A stretch of DNA of 64,000 nt, taken from positions 1-64,000 of the forward strand of contig NZ_CAMLMJ010000023.1 of assembly GCF_946481145.1 (NCBI RefSeq), read 5' to 3'. This DNA is from an uncultured Sediminibacterium sp. Lineage in GTDB: Bacteria; Bacteroidota; Bacteroidia; Chitinophagales; Chitinophagaceae. Position 1 is the stretch's first letter; each line of letters starts with the position of its first letter. This document shows, piece after piece, positions 1-8,009 of the stretch. Under the pieces are notes generated by a model. The model saw only the letters and a list, made by a program, of their open reading frames with translations. It was not told where the DNA came from and did not search any database. The position numbers and the translations under genes were made by a program.

Positions 1-2
1 AA

Positions 3-413
3 TTTATCTATGCTGTACTGTTTACCTGTGGAATTAGCCAATCTTTGATGGCTCAGGAATTAAACGATTCCGAATTGAAAAAATATATAAGACCCGTTAA
101 TGATGCAACAGGGCAACTTGTAAAGCTGAAACCGGAATTATATGAATTTAAAGCAGAGTATAACCGCTCATTAAAACTGCCAGCAGGTAGACAGTTTGGG
201 TTTAATGTTGAAAATGTAGAAACTGTTTTCCCTCAATTGGTAAAAAGCAGGTCAATATCTTATACTGCCGGAAAAAATTTATTCAAACAGGCTCATGTTA
301 AAGAAGTGTCTATGGAAGGATTAATACCTGTATTAGTAGCCTCCATATCTGAATTACAGGCCGAACTTGTTAAGCTTAGAGCAGAGCTTGAAGCTATAAA
401 GAGGAATAAATAG
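3..413 (+). CDS. Secreted S74-type (endosialidase) chaperone-like protein, 5' partial
   Basis: The reading frame is open to the left window edge, so the true start lies outside. Codons from position 3 read as the end of a signal peptide (a hydrophobic run ending SLMA|QE), so the mature protein probably begins near position 54. The mature part (about 120 aa) resembles the C-terminal intramolecular chaperone domain of tail spikes and endosialidases (peptidase S74): an N-terminal NDSELKKYI in place of the usual SDxRLKxNI, a central QFGFNVENVETVFPQLV, and a C-terminal alpha-helical coiled coil (SISELQAELVKLRAELEAI). The Ser of the usual Ser/Lys self-cleavage dyad appears to be Asn, so autoprocessing is doubtful. 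Secreted or cell-surface proteins with this tail occur in Bacteroidota. No fibre or shaft domain lies between signal peptide and chaperone, so the protein is unusually short. The function is unknown. Confidence 0.6.
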   Translation, partial: FIYAVLFTCGISQSLMAQELNDSELKKYIRPVNDATGQLVKLKPELYEFKAEYNRSLKLPAGRQFGFNVENVETVFPQLVKSRSISYTAGKNLFKQAHVKEVSMEGLIPVLVASISELQAELVKLRAELEAIKRNK

Positions 414-475
414 GATTGACTACAACTTTAATCGAATATTGATTTTGAATCCTGGCAAGATAAGTTCTTGCACTT

Positions 476-615
476 GAAGCTAAGGAGGGCGGCAAAAAAT
501 AAGGAAAGTCCGTGAGTTTGTGGTTAGTAGTAATTACCCCCAAAACTATCTAACCAGGTAAACCCCCGGACTTCCCAGTATAGCTTCCATCTCACATGCG
601 GGCTAATTGCCGCCC
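476..615. other. Structured intergenic element with nested stems and a possible pseudoknot
   Basis: Between two convergent genes, several complementary segments are visible: GGGCGGCAA (487-495) with TTGCCGCCC (607-615), GGAAAGTCCG (503-512) with CGGACTTCC (567-575, one bulged A), and TGGTTAG (521-527) with CTAACCA (550-556). These three nest as one folded domain. In addition GAAGCTA (476-482) is complementary to TAGCTTC (581-587), which would cross the outer stem as a pseudoknot. It could be a structured RNA, a complex terminator or the remnant of a mobile-element end. No family was recognised. Confidence 0.45.
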
Positions 616-624
616 AGTTTGGTT

Positions 625-1380
625 TTACAGTTGAGAAGACCACAAAATTCGTGCCGCACCTGATCCCCAATCCTTCATTGCTTTGTTTAAATCAGTTGAT
701 AATTGGGTCCAGCTAGCTTTTTTCCCTTTTTGTGAAGGAGTGAGCTGAGCAGGTGTTGGGTCAACCAATTCAACCTTTGTAGCAAACCAGGTTGTGTGAA
801 GTCTGGGAACAGCGAGGCCGAGGATCATTCCTGGCAGGCCGCTAAAACTTTCAGGGCCACTGTTAACTAAAATCTGGTCGGTATAAAATGCGACTACATA
901 AACAGAATCACAAATTTTTGTCACTGCTTTTTTACAATCAAAACCAGCAATATTGCGGGTTTCTTCTGTAATACGCCATTCCAGTTGGCGCAAACTATCT
1001 TGAATCAAATAGGTTTGTTCAAATACATCTCTTTGCATGGAAATAGTTCCTTTATTGATGTCTTTGATTGTTACATCAGATTCAGAAGGCTTACCCATCC
1101 AGAGGTATTTATTATCCGGGTTTTCTTTTAGTAGCCGATAAACAGAACGCTCATTATTGAACCTCAGTTCATAATAATCTGTCACCATCTTCGGGTACAT
1201 TTTTTTCATTTCCGCAATCCACGGTCCTTCGCCTTCACCCTCAAACTGGCTATGCTGGTTGTATTTTCTTTCAAATTCTACACGGCCTGAGCTAATAAAC
1301 CTGGTTTGACTAAAGCTTGTTGTAGCGGAGAGTAGCAATAATGCTAAGAATATATTTTTCATAATCTGGTTATTAGACAT
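625..1380 (-). CDS. GLPGLI family secreted protein (copy 1)
   Basis: A 251-aa exported protein. The N-terminus carries a signal peptide (MKNIFLALLLLSATTSFSQ, preceded by six extra residues). The family-defining motif is seen as SGLPGMILGL around residue 181, after a conserved segment (RNIAGFDCKKAV) and an ADQ-like FYTDQI stretch. GLPGLI proteins are Bacteroidota-specific, periplasmic or surface-exposed and of unknown function, often encoded next to CarboxypepD_reg-type outer-membrane proteins, as here. The ATG at 1380 overlaps the stop codon of the upstream beta-barrel gene as TAATG, so translational coupling is likely and supports this start; an internal Met at codon 7 is an alternative. It is paralogous to the gene ending at 4375. 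Confidence 0.85.
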   Translation of the reverse strand: MSNNQIMKNIFLALLLLSATTSFSQTRFISSGRVEFERKYNQHSQFEGEGEGPWIAEMKKMYPKMVTDYYELRFNNERSVYRLLKENPDNKYLWMGKPSESDVTIKDINKGTISMQRDVFEQTYLIQDSLRQLEWRITEETRNIAGFDCKKAVTKICDSVYVVAFYTDQILVNSGPESFSGLPGMILGLAVPRLHTTWFATKVELVDPTPAQLTPSQKGKKASWTQLSTDLNKAMKDWGSGAARILWSSQL

Positions 1381-4157
1381 TAAAATCCGTTGTTTGGTTT
1401 TCCGTTTTTACTGAAATTATAAGCCAGGGTAAACATCCAGAAGCGCTGGATATTCTGACGAACTGTTTCAGTAATAAAGTTGGTACTTATATTACGCTGG
1501 ATATTTTGATTCTGGTTGAAAATATCGTTAATAGCCAGTTTAATCTCGAACTGATCGCTTTTTCCAAGGGTTTTAGTTAAGGAACTATTTACTAAATATA
1601 CATTGCTGTTGCCGGCAAAAACGGTTGTTTTTTGGTACATCGTAAGTTGAGCTGAAGTATTGAAAACAAATTTAGCTGGCAGTTTAAGTGTTAAATCGGC
1701 CCATGATGAATAAGACCAATATTTTGTTGATGCATTTGGTCGGATAGAAGAGCTTGAATTATTATAACGTGCATCAAAACTCACATAAAAATTAAATTTC
1801 TTTTCAGACCAGTGATTAATACCTAAATTAATTCCAAGCGAGTTGTTTTTACTAATGTTTTCTAGTCCATTTACTACGTTTACAAACCTTGAGATCTGTG
1901 GTGAAAAACCAAAGTTCAAATTATAAGAAGGAAAGATCTCAAATCCGTAACTGCTCCACATTGAACCATTATAATTTCCGTTTACATTTATAGATTGATT
2001 GATTCTTCTGCCCAATGTATCTATAAAGTTTGCATTGGTAATGGCGTTATTGGTTGTGCTGAAATTAGCACTTAGATAAATATTCCTGCTCTTTAATACT
2101 TTATAATCGCTAAAGCTTAGATTAAAATTATGTCTGAATTCTTGTTTCAGATTTGGGTTACCAATGGTAATATTCAGAGGGTCAATATTATCAACAAATG
2201 GTTGTATCTGTTGCAATGTTGGGTTGCGTGTAGTTCCATTGTAACCGATATTGATTCTTCGTTGCTTTTTAGGGTTGAATATAATATTGGCAGTCGGTAA
2301 GAAATTGGTAAACTGAATACTTCTGTTAGCACCCTTATTAACATCATCAAGGTTGAATTTAGAAACTCCTAAAGATACACCACCTGCAATGCTGAATTTC
2401 TTCTCATTCAGTCTTATGGTAAAACCACCTGTATGGTTATTATTGTTGTATATAAAGTGGTTACTCAACGTGTCAATAAGGTTGTCATATTTACCCCCTG
2501 CACCTGTTTTCTCCAGCGTTTTTCTTTCCGCATCGTTTCTGTTAAATGCGAAGCGATAGTTTAACTCCATGAAAGTGTTTTTCCAAAGAGGTTCGGTATA
2601 TGATAATCTTCCGTTTACTCCAGATAATGCTTCCTTATTGGTTTTTAACTGATCAAGGTTATCCTGACGAACAAGAGAGCCTGTTTTGTTGTAGAAATCG
2701 TTCTTGGCAAATAAGAAACCATCATTCTTTTTATTCATTACATTGAAGTCACCACTGAAAGAAATGGTTCGGCCTTTTTTCTTCAAACGTTTTTGCCATT
2801 GTAATGAACCCAGGAGATTCCTGTCTTCACCATCATTAGTAGTTGTACGGTCAGACTGGTTAATGATTTGACCTTCTTCACTAATTGCCTTGCTTAAAAA
2901 GTTGTTGGCATTTCTATTACTAATAATAGAGCCTGTTAAAGACATTTTTAAGGTGCTGGTAGAATCTATTCTTAAATCATACTTGCTGGTAATTCTGTTT
3001 CTTCTTCTATCACTAACGAAATCCTGATTTTGTGTATTGGTGAAAGTAGTATCTGGCAAAATATTTTGTGTAATTGTTTGTGTTTTGCCTTTTACGTTGA
3101 GGTTATTAAATTGATAGGAAGTGTTGATATTATGCTTATCCTGGTTCCATTTGTTGGTGAATAATAAACCTCCGGTTGTGGAAGTAGGTAAGCCTTGTCC
3201 ATAAGAAAAGTCATCACCGCCACCACCGGTAATCATAATTCCCCCATCTTCCATTATCTGCATATTGTCACCCATACCTGAGCCGTAATTGCTTCTTTCA
3301 TTCCAGTTGAGCGATTCAAATTTGGTATTATCGTTGGTTATATAGGCGGCAATCTTTCTTTTACCTTTAAAAGCATTCAACATTCCCTTTCCGTAGCGAT
3401 AACGATCAAAATCTGAACCAGCTTCCACTTTTCCAAAGAATCCTTTTTTCTTGTCTTCCTTCAATTGTAAGTTGAGTGTCTTCTTGGTTTGTCCATCATC
3501 AATTCCTGTAAAAACAGCCTGATCGCTTTTCTTATCAAATACTTGTACGTTTTCTACCGCATCTGCCCTTAGATTCTGGGTAACCACTGCAGGGTCGTCA
3601 CTAAAGAATTCCTCACCGTCAACCAATACTTTTTCTACTTTTTGTCCCTGAGCGGTAATTTCTCCTTTTGAGTTTACCTGAATGCCTGGCATTCTTTTTA
3701 AGAGGTCCTGAACATTGGCATTGGGGCCAACGTAAAAACTATCTGCTCTGTATACCATCGTATCACCCTTCATCCGTATGGCGGAAAGGCGTTGTCTGAC
3801 TACCACTTCTTCAAGCAAATGTGCTTTGGTAGTTACATATATATTTCCCAACGATTTTTGTGATTGTGTGGTGAGATCTAATTCGTCTACAAAATCCGCA
3901 TAATCCGGATAGGATACCACCATGATATACTTGGTAGAAGGGAGGTTGCTGAATGCAAACTGTCCCTGCTGGTCTGAACGGACAAATTTTACTAATACGG
4001 AATCCTTTGGTCTCAAAAGTGAAATCACTGCATTATGCAGGTTTACTTTATTGGAAGAATCAATAATAGTGCCTTTAAGGGAGCCATTATTTTGTGCATA
4101 AACGTTTGTAAAGGCCGCAATAGCCAATACCAGGCAAAAAGTAGTCAGTTTTTTCAT
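1380..4157 (-). CDS. Outer-membrane beta-barrel protein, TonB-receptor-like with CarboxypepD_reg domain (copy 1)
   Basis: A 925-aa outer-membrane protein. The signal peptide (MKKLTTFCLVLAIAAFTNVYA) is followed by a carboxypeptidase-regulatory-like beta-sandwich (about residues 25-105), a plug-like region containing VVVRQR, a KGDT segment and LVDGEEFFSDDP (about 120-220), and a long Asn/aromatic-rich barrel ending in an aromatic C-terminal strand. It fits the OMP_b-brl_3 family, a relative of TonB-dependent receptors. I start at 4157 rather than the in-frame ATG at 4172 because the region upstream aligns base for base with that of the paralog at 7891 when 4157 is used. It heads a two-gene operon with the GLPGLI protein. 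The substrate is unknown. Confidence 0.85.
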   Translation of the reverse strand: MKKLTTFCLVLAIAAFTNVYAQNNGSLKGTIIDSSNKVNLHNAVISLLRPKDSVLVKFVRSDQQGQFAFSNLPSTKYIMVVSYPDYADFVDELDLTTQSQKSLGNIYVTTKAHLLEEVVVRQRLSAIRMKGDTMVYRADSFYVGPNANVQDLLKRMPGIQVNSKGEITAQGQKVEKVLVDGEEFFSDDPAVVTQNLRADAVENVQVFDKKSDQAVFTGIDDGQTKKTLNLQLKEDKKKGFFGKVEAGSDFDRYRYGKGMLNAFKGKRKIAAYITNDNTKFESLNWNERSNYGSGMGDNMQIMEDGGIMITGGGGDDFSYGQGLPTSTTGGLLFTNKWNQDKHNINTSYQFNNLNVKGKTQTITQNILPDTTFTNTQNQDFVSDRRRNRITSKYDLRIDSTSTLKMSLTGSIISNRNANNFLSKAISEEGQIINQSDRTTTNDGEDRNLLGSLQWQKRLKKKGRTISFSGDFNVMNKKNDGFLFAKNDFYNKTGSLVRQDNLDQLKTNKEALSGVNGRLSYTEPLWKNTFMELNYRFAFNRNDAERKTLEKTGAGGKYDNLIDTLSNHFIYNNNNHTGGFTIRLNEKKFSIAGGVSLGVSKFNLDDVNKGANRSIQFTNFLPTANIIFNPKKQRRINIGYNGTTRNPTLQQIQPFVDNIDPLNITIGNPNLKQEFRHNFNLSFSDYKVLKSRNIYLSANFSTTNNAITNANFIDTLGRRINQSINVNGNYNGSMWSSYGFEIFPSYNLNFGFSPQISRFVNVVNGLENISKNNSLGINLGINHWSEKKFNFYVSFDARYNNSSSSIRPNASTKYWSYSSWADLTLKLPAKFVFNTSAQLTMYQKTTVFAGNSNVYLVNSSLTKTLGKSDQFEIKLAINDIFNQNQNIQRNISTNFITETVRQNIQRFWMFTLAYNFSKNGKPNNGF

Positions 4158-4208
4158 TGTAGTCGGTTGCAATTAAGGATGCCTAAAACAGAAAATTTCA
4201 TAAAAAAA

Positions 4209-4267
4209 CATAATAACTAATTAATTAGTTGAAAAATAATGTTAATATTTTTCGTTATTTGAATATG
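4209..4267 (-). promoter_or_regulatory. Conserved upstream region with ACTAA-TTAGT dyad (operon 1)
   Basis: This 59-bp stretch closely matches 7945-8003, at the same distance (about 52-54 bp) from the start of the paralogous gene. Both carry CATAATAACTAA followed by TTAGT, and downstream ATGTTAAT. Here the dyad is the 16-bp palindrome AACTAATTAATTAGTT (4215-4230). Similarity between the spacers suggests a shared promoter and operator; the regulator is unknown. Confidence 0.5.
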
Positions 4268-4374
4268 TTTCCTATAAATGATAAAGTTAATAAGTCAAAA
4301 AACGTCAAGTTTTTTTATCCTATTAAAGGAGTCATAAACTGACGGAAGGTTGGAATAAAGGATAAAGAGGTTTC

Positions 4375-5139
4375 TTATAAAAGAGATTTCAACAAATACT
4401 TCCGCCCATAACTGCCCCAGCCAGACAAAGACGATTTTCTTAGTTGATCAACTACACCGGCATAATTTGTTTTTTTCGCCCTGTTTGAAGTTGGGGGCAT
4501 CAGTTTTTCGGTTTTTGGTTCTATCAGCTCGAGTTTGGTAGCCATAATCGTAATATTCATCCTTGGAATTGCGATCCCCAATATCATTCCGGGTAGCTTG
4601 GCATAGGAGAGTGGACCGCCGCTCACTGGTATCTGATCGGTATAAAAAGCAATTATGTATACAGAGTCTAAAATAATGCCGGTTGCTTTTCTGCAACTGA
4701 AGCCAGCGATATCTCTTGTTTCAGTAGTAATCTGCCATTTTATTGTTCGAATGGAATCGCTGATTAGAAAAGTTTCTTCGAAAACCTTTTGTTTTTTTAC
4801 AAAAGTGCTATTCTCCAGATCTGCATAAACGATATCATCTGTAGTTTCATCCTCGCCCCAATACATAATCTTCTCATCATTATCTCGACCCTTTTCGTAT
4901 AAAGTTTTCCCGTCTTTAAAATAAAGGTTGAAATAGGTGGTCTGAAACTTTGAGATTTTATCTTTAAAGCTGTCGTAAAAACTATCGCCCTCAATTTCCT
5001 TATGGATATTGAGCTTTTTTTCAAATTCTATTTTACCCTGTCTGGGGAATTGCACCTGTGCATTCGTTTTTATATTGAAAAAAAGCAATAAAATAACAAA
5101 GCAGGTAAAATAGGAGCGGTTGTTATTCATCTTCATCAT
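4375..5139 (-). CDS. GLPGLI family secreted protein (copy 2)
   Basis: A 254-aa exported protein from the ATG at 5139 (alternatives at 5136 and 5130). Longer readings would start inside the upstream gene and lack a signal sequence, whereas from here the N-terminus is MMKMNNNRS followed by a hydrophobic export segment ending TNAQ. The family motif appears as AKLPGMILGI and the preceding block RDIAGFSCRKATG mirrors copy 1. The start overlaps the end of the upstream beta-barrel gene by about 17 bp (8 bp if 5130 is used), so coupling is likely. The product is probably periplasmic or surface located. Its function is unknown. Copies 1 and 2 are clear paralogs. Confidence 0.83.
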   Translation of the reverse strand: MMKMNNNRSYFTCFVILLLFFNIKTNAQVQFPRQGKIEFEKKLNIHKEIEGDSFYDSFKDKISKFQTTYFNLYFKDGKTLYEKGRDNDEKIMYWGEDETTDDIVYADLENSTFVKKQKVFEETFLISDSIRTIKWQITTETRDIAGFSCRKATGIILDSVYIIAFYTDQIPVSGGPLSYAKLPGMILGIAIPRMNITIMATKLELIEPKTEKLMPPTSNRAKKTNYAGVVDQLRKSSLSGWGSYGRKYLLKSLL

Positions 5140-7891
5140 TTTGTTTTCTGTTTTTACTGAATTTCCAACGGATCGTGAACATCGCATACCGCCGAACCAT
5201 ATCGTATGTGCTTTCTGAAATAAAATTACTGCTGACATTTCTGTTAAACCCAATTTGTTGATTCAATAAATCGTTTACAGACAATAGTGCAGTAAGGTCT
5301 TTCTTTTTTGAAATTTTCTTCTCAAGACTAATGTTCCATATAAAAGCATTATTGTTTCTGTCATTCGGAGAAAGTTTCTGACGGTAGTTAGCCTGGATAT
5401 TGTTGTTAAATTGAAAACCCTGCAAAATTGTATAAGAAAACTCCAAATTAATATTCTGAATCCAGTAGCGGGTTTGTTGTCCTCGATTGATTGTTGAATT
5501 AGAACTGGTATAAGTAGGGCTATAACTTAAATAGGCATCTAGTTTTTTCTCGATATTTTTTGAAATGCTCACCGAGGGAGAAATTGAAATGGTATTGGTA
5601 GTATTCTCCAATCCATTTACAAAACTTTTAAACCTGCTTCCACTGATTCTGGGCGAGAGTCGATAATTCAGGTTCAGGAATTTTATTTTTCTTCCATAGC
5701 CAATGCTCAGGTAATAATTGTAATTACCATTAACATTAACCGTTTGTGTGGTTCTGACACCCTTGTTATCTACCACTGTTTTTGAGCTGAATGCATTTTC
5801 AGTGAAATTGATATATCCCCAAACCGATTTACTGGCACTGGTTAATACTTTATAATCATTGAGGCTAAAGTTGAAAGAATGGTTAAACGAAGGCTTAAGA
5901 TCCTGGTTACCGATGGTTAAATTTAATGGATCGGTATTATTTAATATGGGCTGCAACTGTGAGAGTTGTGGCTGTTGTGTACTACCGCTGTACCCCAGAC
6001 TGAAACTTCCGGATTGTGAGTACTTCCACCTGAAATTGGAACTGGGAAAAAAGTTTATAAAATTACGAGCGTATGAAGAATCTATAATTAGATTGGTTTG
6101 ACGAATAGACAGATCCTGCATCGCAAGACCAGCACGGAAATAAATTTTCTTTCCATTATAAGTGTAAGTAATTCCTCCGCGATGAGAAATACTTTTGAAA
6201 ATGAAATGGTTACTGAAACGGGTGTTTAGCGAATCGTATTTGCCAGTATTCATTTTCTCAAATGTCCTGATATCCTGTTCACTATTGGAAACATTTAAGG
6301 AGTAATTCAGGTTCAGCGCAGCTTTTTTAGACAGTGGTTGTATATAACTGGAAAGGAGCTTATAAGAAGTACTTTTATTATTGTTCCGTTTAAGCTGATC
6401 TATTACCTGCGTTGAATCAAGTAATCCATTACTGAAATAGTTAATCGCATTTCTCAGGTAGCCTATATTGTCCATAGTATTGTTGGTAAAACCACCATTG
6501 AGGGTGAATGATTTGGTTCCGGTTTTGTTCAACTTTCTTTTATAGAAAATATCAGCACTTGTTTGGTTATTGGTGCCATCCGTAGAACTAGTGCGTTCGC
6601 TGTTATTCACCTGCATTTTCTCTTCCGATAAGTATTCGGTAGTACCAAATGAAGAACCACTGCTTTTGGTAAAGCCAGCTCTAGCATTAATAGTGATGGT
6701 ATTAAAGGAGTCAATGTTTAATTCATTCCTGGTGCTAAAACCATGTTTTGATCGGGTGCTTTTATTGCTGTTAAATTGATTGTAATAATACAGCGTGTCA
6801 GGAAGAATGTATTGTGAGTTGTTGTAACTGTTGCCTGCAATAAATTGCCGGTTAAAGTTGTAATTGTTAGCAGTATTGTTCTTTAGTTTACCATACTTCT
6901 TATTCAGCATAAAGGCCGACTGTAAATTTTCCGGAATGCCTTGTGAATTGAAAAAACTATAGCTGTCATTTTCAAACATCAGGTAGGTTTCTCCATTCTC
7001 CTCAACTGGAGTAAATCCACCAAAATTTTCCATATCCTCCCAAGTCATAGAATTTCTTCCCGTTCGGTCAACACCAATATAGCCTCCCGCTTTCATGGTG
7101 CTGGTAAACCGGTTCGCAGTGGCTTTTCCCTGGTAATATTTGTTTAAATCAGATCCAGCCTCTATTCGCCCGAAATAGCCTTTTTTGGCATCTTCTTTCA
7201 ATACAATATTGATGGCTTTTTCTTTTTCCCCGTCGTCAATACCAGTTAATGTGGCCTGATCTGTTTTTTTATCAAATACCTGAATCTGTGCTACATCTTT
7301 CTTATTTAGATTCTGTGTGGCCATTGTCGGATCATCACCAAAAAATTCTTCCCCATCCACGTATACTTTTTGAACCTGTTGCCCCTGAGCAGTTATTTCT
7401 CCTTTACTATTTACCGTAAAGCCGGGTAATACTTTTAATAAATCTTCCACTGTTGCGCCAGGCTTAACTTTAAAACTGTCAGCCGTAAAAATCAAAGTAT
7501 CTCCCTTAAACCGAATGGGAGCAATTGTTTGTCTTACGATTACTTCCTCTAAAATATGCGCCCGTGTATTAAGTGCAACCTCATTGAAGTTGTTTATATC
7601 ATTCGGTTTCAATAGAAGCGTATCCATCATTTCAACATAACCAGGGTAGCTGATCATAACAATGTAGCGACCCGGTACGATGTCTTTCATAATAAATGAG
7701 CCATCTGATATGGCCCTGGTAAATTTTACCAGACTGCTGTCTTTACGGTCGAGCAAGGTAATGACAGCATCCTTCAGAATTACTTTATTGGTAGTGTCAA
7801 CAACCGTACCTTTAAGGGAGGAGTTTTGTGTAAATGCTTTCTTTGTTGCCATAAAGCACAACAAAAGCAAAAATGCAGTCAGTTTTCTCAT
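5123..7891 (-). CDS. Outer-membrane beta-barrel protein, TonB-receptor-like with CarboxypepD_reg domain (copy 2)
   Basis: A 922-aa paralog of the gene at 1380-4157. It has a signal peptide (MRKLTAFLLLLCFMATKKAFT), a carboxypeptidase-regulatory-like domain (about 25-105), and a plug-like region with ILEEVIVRQT, FKGDTL and VYVDGEEFFGDDP. The glycine-containing VEAGSD/IEAGSD-type strand of copy 1 is also present. A long barrel ends in WKFSKNRKQNDEDE, so the C-terminal aromatic strand is followed by a short acidic tail that overlaps the GLPGLI start. Gene order and upstream sequence match copy 1, which points to a tandem operon duplication followed by divergence in the barrel. The ligand is unknown. 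Confidence 0.86.
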   Translation of the reverse strand: MRKLTAFLLLLCFMATKKAFTQNSSLKGTVVDTTNKVILKDAVITLLDRKDSSLVKFTRAISDGSFIMKDIVPGRYIVMISYPGYVEMMDTLLLKPNDINNFNEVALNTRAHILEEVIVRQTIAPIRFKGDTLIFTADSFKVKPGATVEDLLKVLPGFTVNSKGEITAQGQQVQKVYVDGEEFFGDDPTMATQNLNKKDVAQIQVFDKKTDQATLTGIDDGEKEKAINIVLKEDAKKGYFGRIEAGSDLNKYYQGKATANRFTSTMKAGGYIGVDRTGRNSMTWEDMENFGGFTPVEENGETYLMFENDSYSFFNSQGIPENLQSAFMLNKKYGKLKNNTANNYNFNRQFIAGNSYNNSQYILPDTLYYYNQFNSNKSTRSKHGFSTRNELNIDSFNTITINARAGFTKSSGSSFGTTEYLSEEKMQVNNSERTSSTDGTNNQTSADIFYKRKLNKTGTKSFTLNGGFTNNTMDNIGYLRNAINYFSNGLLDSTQVIDQLKRNNNKSTSYKLLSSYIQPLSKKAALNLNYSLNVSNSEQDIRTFEKMNTGKYDSLNTRFSNHFIFKSISHRGGITYTYNGKKIYFRAGLAMQDLSIRQTNLIIDSSYARNFINFFPSSNFRWKYSQSGSFSLGYSGSTQQPQLSQLQPILNNTDPLNLTIGNQDLKPSFNHSFNFSLNDYKVLTSASKSVWGYINFTENAFSSKTVVDNKGVRTTQTVNVNGNYNYYLSIGYGRKIKFLNLNYRLSPRISGSRFKSFVNGLENTTNTISISPSVSISKNIEKKLDAYLSYSPTYTSSNSTINRGQQTRYWIQNINLEFSYTILQGFQFNNNIQANYRQKLSPNDRNNNAFIWNISLEKKISKKKDLTALLSVNDLLNQQIGFNRNVSSNFISESTYDMVRRYAMFTIRWKFSKNRKQNDEDE

Positions 7892-7944
7892 TGTTTTCGG
7901 TTGCAGGCTTAGATGCCTGAATTGGAAAAATCCATAAAAAAAAT

Positions 7945-8003
7945 CATAATAACTAAAGGATTAGTCGAAATTTTATGTTAATTTTTTCTAATTTGATTAT
8001 GAA
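7945..8003 (-). promoter_or_regulatory. Conserved upstream region with ACTAA-TTAGT dyad (operon 2)
   Basis: Counterpart of 4209-4267, lying between the divergent beta-barrel gene (7891, minus) and glgB (8010, plus). The dyad is AACTAAAGGATTAGTC (7951-7966), less perfect than in operon 1. Because it sits within 70 bp of both starts it could influence glgB as well. The inference rests on inter-paralog conservation of non-coding sequence. Confidence 0.45.
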
Positions 8004-8009
8004 TGTCTT

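Noticed and set aside
476..615. RNase P RNA (rnpB), because of AAGGAAAGTCCG and GAAGCT near the start
   Set aside because: The element is only about 140 nt, the 3' conserved region (ACAGAA...CCGGCTTA type) and the helices around it are absent. The match is limited to one short motif.
5140..5253. 38-residue N-terminal extension of GLPGLI copy 2
   Set aside because: It lies within the end of the upstream beta-barrel gene in another frame and puts the signal peptide in mid-protein.
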